In this document: positions 43,139 through 50,978 of the stretch, in pieces
Position numbering within the stretch: position 1 is the first letter of the stretch
Layout: every line of letters starts with the position of its first letter
Assembly (NCBI RefSeq): GCF_026625645.1
Contig: NZ_CP113056.1
Location: forward strand, 4,191,001 to 4,255,000
DNA length: 64,000 nucleotides
Direction: 5' to 3'
Source of the DNA: Ancylobacter sp. SL191
Lineage (GTDB): Bacteria > Pseudomonadota > Alphaproteobacteria > Rhizobiales > Xanthobacteraceae
Position numbers and translations under genes: made by a program
The notes under the pieces: generated by a model
The model's input: only the letters and a program-made list of their open reading frames with translations
Told to the model about the DNA's origin: nothing
Databases searched by the model: none

Positions 43139-44192
43139 CGGGCTCCGGCATCTTGCGCTTGGCCGGCGCCTTGTAGGGCCCGTGCGAATAGGGAATGTCG
43201 CGAATGAGCGGCAGGTCGAACACCGAGCCCTCGCGCGGGGCGGCGAGCGGGGCGACGTCGATCGGCAATGCGTCGATCAACGGGTCGACATCGAACGCCA
43301 CCGGGCGCCAGGCGAGGTCGATCGCCCAGATCAGGTGCGCCCAGTCGGTGCGCTTGTTGCGGCGCTGGACATAGACCGGAATGGCCGAGCGGCCGACGCC
43401 CTGATAGAGGTCGGTGATGCGCAGATCATAGCCGTCATCCGGGTCGAGCTTGCGCTCGATCAGCCCTTCCGGCTGGCCGCGCGGCGAGAAATACAGGCAG
43501 GGAATGCCGTAGCTCTCGGCGAACACCATGCCGTGCAGGCTGGTGGAGACGAGGCGCTGGCAGGACAGGATCTCGTCCAGCTTGTCGCGCAGCCCCTGCG
43601 CGCTGATCGGGGTCAGCGTGTTGATGATGTGCACGCTCCCCTCGAACTCGGCGGGGATGTGGTAGCGCTCATAGGCCTCGCGCGGCAGCGTATCGAGGGC
43701 GCGGTCGGTCAGGTCCGAGAGGTGGACGATGACGCCGAGCTCCCACTTCTTCTCCAGCGTCGGGTTGTAGAAGCGCGGCAGCGCCCAGACGGGATCGCCG
43801 AACACCGCCGGGCCGACGGCGTTTTCCTCGCCGAGAATGGCGCGGCTGACCGGACCGCGCGTGGCGTGGACGCGGTAGATCGACTTCGGATCGGGGCGGA
43901 AGAGCTGGCGCTCGCCGTCCTGCGTCGGGTTGAGGTAACGCGAGGAGCCGGTGCCCCATACCGAGACGTCACCGCCCTTCAGGTTCTGGGCGATGGTGCC
44001 GACCGCCGCCATGCGGGTGCTCGGGGCGTCATGCGCCTGATGGGCGATGGGACGGCCGGAGAGCAGCGCGACCATGACCGGGGAAAGGGCGTCACCGAGG
44101 TTCAGATAGTTCTGCTGGCGGGTCGCCGCCGCCCAGGTCAGCGGCACGGTGCCGGTGTCGCGGACGAGTTCTCGCAGGGTGGGTTTGCTCAC
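43122..44192 (-). CDS. Polysaccharide pyruvyl transferase family protein
   Basis: A 356-residue CsaB/WcaK-like protein that would add a pyruvate ketal from phosphoenolpyruvate to a sugar. Recognisable segments are NYLNLGDALSPVMVALLSG, VWGTGSSRYLN, GDPVWALPRFY, and VSTSLHGMVFAESYGIPCLYFS with the conserved S-x-HG motif. The start is GTG. It is closely similar to both halves of the fused gene at 48117, pointing to duplication within the locus. Confidence 0.88.
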   Translation of the reverse strand: MSKPTLRELVRDTGTVPLTWAAATRQQNYLNLGDALSPVMVALLSGRPIAHQAHDAPSTRMAAVGTIAQNLKGGDVSVWGTGSSRYLNPTQDGERQLFRPDPKSIYRVHATRGPVSRAILGEENAVGPAVFGDPVWALPRFYNPTLEKKWELGVIVHLSDLTDRALDTLPREAYERYHIPAEFEGSVHIINTLTPISAQGLRDKLDEILSCQRLVSTSLHGMVFAESYGIPCLYFSPRGQPEGLIERKLDPDDGYDLRITDLYQGVGRSAIPVYVQRRNKRTDWAHLIWAIDLAWRPVAFDVDPLIDALPIDVAPLAAPREGSVFDLPLIRDIPYSHGPYKAPAKRKMPEPDAVAG

Positions 44193-44214
44193 AGGATGAT
44201 TTCCTTTTTTGCGC

Positions 44215-45681
44215 TTACTCAGCCGCCAGGACAGGCGCGGTGGGCACAGGGGCCGCTTCGACGCGCTGGTAGATGTCCTCCAGGCGGACGATGTCGTCCT
44301 CGCCGAGATAGGAGCCGACCTGTACCTCGATGAGTTCGAGCGGAATGCGTCCGGGGTTGGAAAGCCGATGGACCGAGCCGAGCGGGATATAGGTCGACTG
44401 GTTCTCGTGAACCGTCGACACGGTCTCCCCGACGGTCACTTCCGCCGTGCCGCGCACCACGATCCAGTGCTCGGAACGGTGATGGTGCTTCTGCAGCGAC
44501 AGCCGCTCGCCGGGATCGACGACGATCTTCTTCACGCGGAAGCGGCCGCCGAGATTGATGGTCTCATAGCTGCCCCAGGGCCGGTGGCACTTGGGGTGCT
44601 CATTGGCCTCGTTGCGGCGTTCGGCCTTCAGCGCGGCGACGAGGTGCTTGACCTCCTCCGAGCGCTCGGAGGGCATGACCAGCACGGCGTCGCCGGTGGC
44701 GATAATCGACAGTCCTTTCACGCCCACGGCGGCGACCAGCGGGCCGTCGGAATGAATGTAGCTGTCCTGCGCATCGACCAGCCGCACCGGGCCGCGCTGC
44801 ACATTGCCGCGCTCGTCGGCCGCGCCGATCTCGCGCATGGCGTTCCAGCTGCCGACATCGGACCAGGGGAAGCTGCCCTCGACCACGGCGGCGCGGCTGG
44901 TACGCTCCATCACCGCATAGTCGATGGACACGCTGGGCGCGCTGCGAAAGTCCGCGCCGAGGCGGCAGAAGCCGAGATCGCTCTTGGCGCTCGCCAGCGC
45001 GCGGCGCACGGCATCCACCACGTCCGGCTCGTAAAGCTCGGCCTCGTCCAGCATGAGCTGGGCGGGGAAGAGGAAGTTGCCGGAATTCCAGAGATATCCC
45101 TCATCCATGTACTGGCGGGCGAGGTCAGCATGCGGCTTTTCGGCGAAGGCCTCGACGCGCGCGGCGCTGCCGCCATTGAGCGCGGCGCCCGGCCGGATAT
45201 AGCCATAGGAGGTGCGCGGCTCGGTCGGGGTGATGCCGAACGTCACGATATGGCCGAGGCCGGCGGCGTTCAGCGCCTTGTGGCAGGCGCTATGGAAGGC
45301 CGGCGTGTCGCCGATCACATGGTCGGCGGCGAGCACAAGAACGCTCACCTCCTCGCCATGCAGACGCTGGGCGAGCAGGGTGGCGGCGAGCAAAGCGGGG
45401 GCGGAATCGCGCCGCACCGGCTCCAGCAGCACGGTCGGCTCGATGCCGATTTCGCGGGCCTGGCGCTGGGCGAAAAAGCGGAATTCCTCATTGGTGACGA
45501 CGATGGGCGCCGCAAACAGCGCGCCCGGCGCCACGCGGCGCAGCGTCTCCTGATAGAGCGTGCCGGTATCCTCGGCGAGAGCAAGGAACTGCTTGGGCAG
45601 CGAGTCGCGGGAAATCGGCCACAGGCGGGTGCCCGAACCACCCGCGAGAATGACCGGCACGATCTTCGAGTCAGCGATCAT
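44215..45681 (-). CDS. manC: Mannose-1-phosphate guanylyltransferase/mannose-6-phosphate isomerase
   Basis: A 488-residue bifunctional type II enzyme (AlgA/XanB/CpsB). The nucleotidyltransferase part opens with VILAGGSGTRLWPISRDSLPKQFL, and FAEKPHADLARQYM is the sugar-phosphate site; the C-terminal cupin has RPWGSYETI, GERLSLQKHHHRSEHWIVVRGTAEV and IPLGSVHRLSNPG, the isomerase metal site. It makes GDP-mannose for the polysaccharide. First gene of the operon running to 39146. No phosphomannomutase is seen. Confidence 0.95.
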   Translation of the reverse strand: MIADSKIVPVILAGGSGTRLWPISRDSLPKQFLALAEDTGTLYQETLRRVAPGALFAAPIVVTNEEFRFFAQRQAREIGIEPTVLLEPVRRDSAPALLAATLLAQRLHGEEVSVLVLAADHVIGDTPAFHSACHKALNAAGLGHIVTFGITPTEPRTSYGYIRPGAALNGGSAARVEAFAEKPHADLARQYMDEGYLWNSGNFLFPAQLMLDEAELYEPDVVDAVRRALASAKSDLGFCRLGADFRSAPSVSIDYAVMERTSRAAVVEGSFPWSDVGSWNAMREIGAADERGNVQRGPVRLVDAQDSYIHSDGPLVAAVGVKGLSIIATGDAVLVMPSERSEEVKHLVAALKAERRNEANEHPKCHRPWGSYETINLGGRFRVKKIVVDPGERLSLQKHHHRSEHWIVVRGTAEVTVGETVSTVHENQSTYIPLGSVHRLSNPGRIPLELIEVQVGSYLGEDDIVRLEDIYQRVEAAPVPTAPVLAAE

Positions 45682-45748
45682 CTGTCTTCTCCGCCATTGC
45701 GCGTGCGGTCACCGCAGGACCACAGAGCCGTCTATTCGCAAGTGCGAG

Positions 45749-45776
45749 ATAGTATATATGATAACGAATACGTCAA
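45749..45776 (-). promoter_or_regulatory. Candidate sigma-70 promoter of the manC operon
   Basis: On the minus strand TTGACG (45776-45771) and TACTAT (45754-45749) are 16 bases apart, in the most AT-rich stretch of the region, about 70 bp before the manC start. It should drive manC, pyruvyl transferase, GT4, GT61 and the secreted protein. Confidence 0.5.
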
Positions 45777-45826
45777 CATGCATTCATTAATCCGATTAGA
45801 ACAAAAATTACGGCAATTTATGGCAG

Positions 45827-46711
45827 TCATCCGTCAACAAATACCTCTTTTCTCACCGATTTTTCGGGAACTATATCTTCCGATACCTTTTCCGATAGAT
45901 TGGTTGCATCGCAACACCCAGGGGCTGCACTGAGCGCGAGCGGCTGCACCTGGACCGCGAAGAGCCGGCGCAGCACCGCCTCGCGCAGCACGGGCGGGGT
46001 GACACGGCCGAGCGCCACCAGTCCCACCAGCGCGAAAGGAAAGCTCACCCGCCGCGCGCCGCGCTCGGTGGCGCGGGCGATGGTCTCGGCCGCGCGCGCG
46101 GCGCTCCATTGCAGCGGGCGCCAGCCGCGATAGGTCTCGGCCATGCCGGTGGCGATGAAGCCGGGACAGGCGACGGTGAGGCTCACCCCCTGCCCCGCCA
46201 GCACCGGGCGCAGAGCCTCGCCATAGGCGATGAGCGCCGCCTTGGTCGCGCTGTAGGTCGGCTGGTCGGGCAGCGGCATCAGCCCGGCGAGCGAGGCGAT
46301 GAGCACGATCCGCCCCTCGCCCCTCGCCCGCATCGGGTCGATCAGCGGCAGCACGCTGGCCACCGCCCCCTCCACATTGGTGCGGATCTGCGCGACCACA
46401 TCATCCAGCGTCTCGGCTTCACCCCGCGGGCCGAGACTCGCCTCGACGCCGGCATTGGCGAAGACGGTGTCGATCGGCTGCTCGGCATCGGTCCGGGCGA
46501 TCAGCGCATGGAGCGCGGTGCTCTCGCGCACATCCATCACCAGAAGACGCACCTGCGCGCCGCGCATGCGGCAATCATGCACCACGCGGGCGAGCCGCTC
46601 GACATCGCGCCCGATCAGCGACAGGGCGATGCCCGGCGCCGCGTAATGGCGTGCCAGAGCCGCCCCGAGCCCGCCGGACGCGCCGGTGATGAGGATGTGC
46701 CGCCCGCTCAT
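45827..46711 (-). CDS. rkpH: Short-chain dehydrogenase, RkpH-like
   Basis: A 294-residue SDR with cofactor loop TGASGGLGAALARHY (about residues 7-21), NAG motif FANAGVEAS and catalytic YSATK. In Sinorhizobium meliloti rkpH encodes such an enzyme beside the lipid-forming rkpA and rkpG genes. Here it would reduce the 3-keto group of the oxoamine product, as 3-ketosphinganine reductase does; this is inference. The last 30 residues are encoded by atypically AT-rich DNA and look like an appended tail. It overlaps the KpsS-like gene by four bases. Confidence 0.8.
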   Translation of the reverse strand: MSGRHILITGASGGLGAALARHYAAPGIALSLIGRDVERLARVVHDCRMRGAQVRLLVMDVRESTALHALIARTDAEQPIDTVFANAGVEASLGPRGEAETLDDVVAQIRTNVEGAVASVLPLIDPMRARGEGRIVLIASLAGLMPLPDQPTYSATKAALIAYGEALRPVLAGQGVSLTVACPGFIATGMAETYRGWRPLQWSAARAAETIARATERGARRVSFPFALVGLVALGRVTPPVLREAVLRRLFAVQVQPLALSAAPGCCDATNLSEKVSEDIVPEKSVRKEVFVDG

Positions 46712-48120
46712 GGCCGCGCCTCCCGCGCCGGCAGCGCCGCCAGCGCCTCGACCTCAGACGTCGCCATCCGGGCAACGAGGACGTCGACCGCCGTGGCGAT
46801 GGCCTGCGGCGCGAAGAAGCCGCCGGGAAGCTGCGTGCGGGCGATCACCAGCCGGCGATAGGCGCCGACCAGCGCCGCATCGGGCGCGGCCCCCGCGCGC
46901 CAGAAATCATCGAGCGAGCCCTGATGGGAGAGCCCTTCCATGTCGTAGGTGGCACGGCCCAGAACCTTCAGCGGGCGGCCATGCTTCAGCGCCAGCATGG
47001 CGGTGGTGGAATTCACCAGCACCACCCCGGCGCACCCCGCGACCAGCGGCTCGACATCGCCGTCCTCGATGAAGATCACCCGCCCGTCGAGGCCGAGCTC
47101 ACGCGCCAGCCGCGCGATCATCCGCCGGCTGGCGGGAATGCTGGTGTCATAGGGGTGGCGCTTCACCACCAGCCGCACCCCATCCGGCGCGTGCCGGGCG
47201 AAGGAGCCGAGCACCGTGCGCGCCACCTCCTCCACCGAGCGGAAATCCGAATGCACCCGCATCTGGAAATCGCCTTCCAGTTGCAGGGGAAACAGGAAAT
47301 AGGCGCCGCCCCCGGCGATGCGCGCCCGCGCCGCCCGGTCACGCCGCGCCGCCGCGCTCGACCCCAGCCAGCGCCACACCCAGCCGGCATAGTCGCGCGC
47401 CGGGTGGATCAGCGTGTGCCGGCGGTAGCGCGGGAAAAGCGGGGCCAGCAGGAAGTAACCGAGATGCCAGCGCACATCCCACAGCGCGCGGGGCGCGAAG
47501 GGTTCCGGCACCGGCGCGGGCTCCAGCGGCTCCGGCAGATGCGCGGCCTGCGCCCGCACCTCTTCGGGCTGGCGCGGCAGGTCGGAATGGGCGTTGACGC
47601 CCCGGCTCTCGCAGGTGATGCGGCCGGGCCGGACATAGCCTTCTTCCAGCAGATGCAGGCGGATGCCACGCGCCCGCGCTGCCGCGATGGCCGGCACATG
47701 ATAGGGCCGGCAGTCGCCAAACAGCACGAGGTCGGTGACGCCGGCCTCACTGAGGAGCCGCTCGACATAATCAGGCCAGTCGGCCAGCGCGCCGCGATAG
47801 AGCCGGGCACGGCTGGGCCAGAACATCACGTCCCCGCCGCACAGATGCACCTTCTCGATCCGCCCGCCTCGCGCACTCAGTGCCTGCGCGAGGCGATGGC
47901 CGAAGGGCGAGGCGGGGCCCTGCAGGAACAGGAACACCGCGCCGTCGAGAATCCCGTCGCGCCCCTGCGGCCGTGCCACAACCGTGGGACGGGCCGGCGG
48001 CGCCGCGCGCTCGCTGCCCGACAGTCGCTCCAGCACGACCGGCTCGCCCGGCGCGCCGGCAAAGGCGAGGCGCTCGGGCGCCAGCGCCTCCAGAGCGAGC
48101 CCTTTGGCCGCCCCGTTCAA
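46708..48120 (-). CDS. rkpJ: KpsS/RkpJ-like capsule polysaccharide protein
   Basis: A 470-residue protein of the capsule-synthesis (KpsC/KpsS) family, whose studied members are beta-Kdo transferases forming the linker between lipid and capsule. Signatures are FLQGPASPFGHRLAQAL, HLLEEGYVRPGRITCE, VVKRHPYD and VNSTTAMLALKHGRPLKVLG. Start is TTG overlapping the stop of the fused pyruvyl transferase gene. In rhizobia the homologue RkpJ acts in K-antigen production. Confidence 0.85.
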   Translation of the reverse strand: MNGAAKGLALEALAPERLAFAGAPGEPVVLERLSGSERAAPPARPTVVARPQGRDGILDGAVFLFLQGPASPFGHRLAQALSARGGRIEKVHLCGGDVMFWPSRARLYRGALADWPDYVERLLSEAGVTDLVLFGDCRPYHVPAIAAARARGIRLHLLEEGYVRPGRITCESRGVNAHSDLPRQPEEVRAQAAHLPEPLEPAPVPEPFAPRALWDVRWHLGYFLLAPLFPRYRRHTLIHPARDYAGWVWRWLGSSAAARRDRAARARIAGGGAYFLFPLQLEGDFQMRVHSDFRSVEEVARTVLGSFARHAPDGVRLVVKRHPYDTSIPASRRMIARLARELGLDGRVIFIEDGDVEPLVAGCAGVVLVNSTTAMLALKHGRPLKVLGRATYDMEGLSHQGSLDDFWRAGAAPDAALVGAYRRLVIARTQLPGGFFAPQAIATAVDVLVARMATSEVEALAALPAREARP

Positions 48121-50321
48121 TAGTCGATCCGGTCGACGATGGCCGCCGGCAGCGGCCAGGAACTGTCGTCCGGCGACACCGCGAGCGGCATCGGGAAGGC
48201 GCGGATCAGCGGGCGGTCGTCATAGGTGAGCGGGCGCCACTTGCCATAGACCCAGGACAGCACGGCGTTCCAGTCGGTCGGCTTGGAGCGGTCGAGGCAG
48301 TAGGAGGACAGCGTGGTCCGCCCCGCGCCCGAGTAGAAGTCGCGCATCCGGTGGTCGATCTGGTGCTCGTGATTACCGAGGTCGAGCATCCGCCCCTCGC
48401 CATCGCCATAGGTGGCGAACCAGGCGCAGGGGATGCCGTAGGTCTCGGCGATGACGAGGCCATGCAGCGAGGTGGAGACGATGGCGCGGCAGGAGACGAT
48501 CTCCGCCACCTTGGCCTTCATGCCCTCCGGCGTCGGCGGGCAATGGGTGTTGATCAGGCGGATGCGGTCCTTGAAGGCGTCCGGCACCGCGTAGCGGATC
48601 AGCGACGCCTTCACCTGCGAATCGAGCTCGCGCCCGTCGAGCTCGGTGATGTGCAGGATGACGCCGAGATCATGCGTCTTATCCACATCGCGCATCGGCC
48701 AGAAGCGCGGCAGCATCCACACCGGATCGCCGAAAATATCGGGCACCTCGATGCCGGCGGCACGCAGCGTGCGGGCGCTGTTCGGCCCGCGCAACGCGTG
48801 GATGTTGAACTCGGTGTTGGCCGGGCGGACATAGCCATGCACCAGCGGGTCGACCGGGTTGCGCTCGGCATCCACCCCGGTGCCCCAGAAATGCAGCACG
48901 CCGTTGCGCTGGTTGTGGCCGATCGTGCCGACGCCGACCATGCGCTCGATCGGCTGGTCGAAGCCGGCGCGGCGCACCGGCACACCCGCCATGCCGGCGA
49001 CGATGAGCGCGCTCAGCGTATCGCCCAGATTCGCGTGCGGGCTCTCCCGCGTCGTCGCCGCCCAGGAGAGCGGGATCGAGATGCGGTCGGCGTTCATCCG
49101 CAGCAGCGTGGCAAGCGGCTCCGGCACGCCCGCATCGGGACCGGCGGGGGGAATATCGGTGCGGCGGACCTCGACCGCTTCGCGCGGCTTGGCCGGGGCG
49201 AGCATCGCCGACGGCTCGGCACGCGCCGGTGCGGGAGAAGGCGCAGCACGGGCGGGCGCGGCGGCGAAGCCACCGCCGGCCTCGCGGTCCTGCTGCTGGA
49301 GCTGGGCCACATCATGCTGGAGCACCAGCCCCTTGATGACCGGATGCTGCCACACCGTCCGGCCGCCGCGCGGCTTGATCGGCGAGGGCTTGAAGGGAAA
49401 CGCGTCGATCAACCGGTCGGCCGCGAAGCCCGAGGGCTCCCAGGTGCGGTCCACCGCCTCCATCACCGCGTGCCAGTCGGTGGCAAGGCCCCGGTCCTGG
49501 AAATAGGCAGCGGTCTGCCGGCGGCCGAGGCCGAGATAGAAGTCGACGATGCGCAGGTCCGACGGCCCGTTCGGATCGAGCTCCAGCCGCCCCAGCCCGC
49601 GCGGCTCGGAGAGCGGCGAGAAATACAGGTTCGGAATACCATAGGCCTCGGCCACCACGAGGCCGTGCATGGTCATGGAGACGATGCGCTCGCAGGCGAG
49701 GATCTCGTCGAGCTTGGCCTGAATCGAACTCACTCCCAGCGGCGTTACCGTGGTGATGAGGTGGATGTGGTCCTTCAGCTCGTCGGGGATCTGGTAGCGC
49801 TGGAAGGCCGACAGCGGGCGTGCCTCGAAGGAGCGGTCGGCGAGCTCGGAGACGTGCAGGATGACGCCGAGCTTCCATTTCTTGGCCACCTGCGGCCGGT
49901 AGAACTGCGGCAGCAGCCAGGCCGGATCGCCATAGAGTCCGGGGCGCGGGCCGCCATTGGCCATCAGCTTCTCGGCCACCGGGCCGCTGGTGGCGTGCAG
50001 CACCATCGCGCCATGGGCGGGCGCCTCGAAGGCGACGCGGCGGTCCGGCGAAGCGGAAGGGTTCTTCCAGGGCGAGCAGCCGGTGCCCCAGACATGCACC
50101 TGCCCGCCCTCAAAGGTGTGGCCGATGGCGCCGATCGCCGCCATGCGCACCGATTGCGAGCGCGCGGGCACCCGACGCACCGGCACGCCGCCGACCAGCG
50201 CCGTCATGATCGGGCTCAGCGCGTCCTCGAAATTGAGGTAGTCCATGAGGGTGGTCGACCCCGCCCAGCCGAGGGGAACCTCGCCCTGAGCCCGAACGAT
50301 TGCGTCCAGCGTCGGCGCCAT
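48117..50321 (-). CDS. Tandem polysaccharide pyruvyl transferase fusion
   Basis: A 734-residue protein made of two pyruvyl transferase domains (about residues 1-330 and 400-734) joined by a Pro/Ala-rich linker (about 345-395). Each half repeats the pattern NLGD/NFEDALS, VWGTG or FWGTG, GDPxWxLPxFxxP, and (V)S(M/T)S/T-LHGLVxAE-YGIP. The N-terminal domain has SMTMHGLV where the other copies have STSLHGLV. ATG 50321 is preferred over TTG 50339 because AGAGGT stands five bases before it. First gene of the operon with rkpJ-like and rkpH-like genes. Confidence 0.85.
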   Translation of the reverse strand: MAPTLDAIVRAQGEVPLGWAGSTTLMDYLNFEDALSPIMTALVGGVPVRRVPARSQSVRMAAIGAIGHTFEGGQVHVWGTGCSPWKNPSASPDRRVAFEAPAHGAMVLHATSGPVAEKLMANGGPRPGLYGDPAWLLPQFYRPQVAKKWKLGVILHVSELADRSFEARPLSAFQRYQIPDELKDHIHLITTVTPLGVSSIQAKLDEILACERIVSMTMHGLVVAEAYGIPNLYFSPLSEPRGLGRLELDPNGPSDLRIVDFYLGLGRRQTAAYFQDRGLATDWHAVMEAVDRTWEPSGFAADRLIDAFPFKPSPIKPRGGRTVWQHPVIKGLVLQHDVAQLQQQDREAGGGFAAAPARAAPSPAPARAEPSAMLAPAKPREAVEVRRTDIPPAGPDAGVPEPLATLLRMNADRISIPLSWAATTRESPHANLGDTLSALIVAGMAGVPVRRAGFDQPIERMVGVGTIGHNQRNGVLHFWGTGVDAERNPVDPLVHGYVRPANTEFNIHALRGPNSARTLRAAGIEVPDIFGDPVWMLPRFWPMRDVDKTHDLGVILHITELDGRELDSQVKASLIRYAVPDAFKDRIRLINTHCPPTPEGMKAKVAEIVSCRAIVSTSLHGLVIAETYGIPCAWFATYGDGEGRMLDLGNHEHQIDHRMRDFYSGAGRTTLSSYCLDRSKPTDWNAVLSWVYGKWRPLTYDDRPLIRAFPMPLAVSPDDSSWPLPAAIVDRIDY

Positions 50322-50978
50322 ATTACCTCTCGAAATCAAGAATATCGAAATTATTCGCCGTCAAATTGCGACGGAGAGTCCCCGCTAACGTAATAGAGTT
50401 AGCATGTTCGGCTAGCCTGTCTACCTCAGTAAAATATTCGCGGTTGTATTGAACCTTTTGCCCACCACCGCGTTTTCATCCGCCCCACATGCTGTGGCGC
50501 GGCGCCAGCCGGCGGCGTGACCATCGACCACCTGACCCTTTCCAGCAGCCTCCCCACCATTCTCCCCGCACGCCCCCGGCGTTGCGCTACGCGGGACACG
50601 GTCGAAAGGCACCCCTCGTCGAAATACATCCCTCTAGTTGCAACAACCGTCGCGGATGAAACTGTACCTCGAACTTCCGCGTTATCGCCGCATTTGAGTG
50701 AATCATCGACAGTACACAAGCGCACCATGAGCGACGGTAGGTTCAAACGGTTTGCCTCAATTTTCCAAACAACGAGCTCCATAAATCGCATTACTTATGA
50801 AATGCGGTCTCTGGTTACCGAAATTGGGTGAATTTTGGCGCCAATTACATAAGTTGGTATCTAGACATGCGTTTGGTTTTGATGCTGCAATGCACACCTC
50901 ATGCGTATCGGCCGGATTTGCGACGGATCAGGGTGACCGTGAACGCCTCGCTCCGTCGACCAGTGAAGTGGGGCGCTC
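50322..50978. other. 657-bp AT-richer divergent promoter region
   Basis: No gene is supported on either strand. Base composition is clearly lower in G+C than the flanks, and it separates two large divergent capsule operons, so both promoters and capsule regulation should lie here. The start of the right operon is preceded by GTGGGGCGCTC, a weak ribosome-binding site. No clear palindromic operator was found by eye. Confidence 0.5.
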
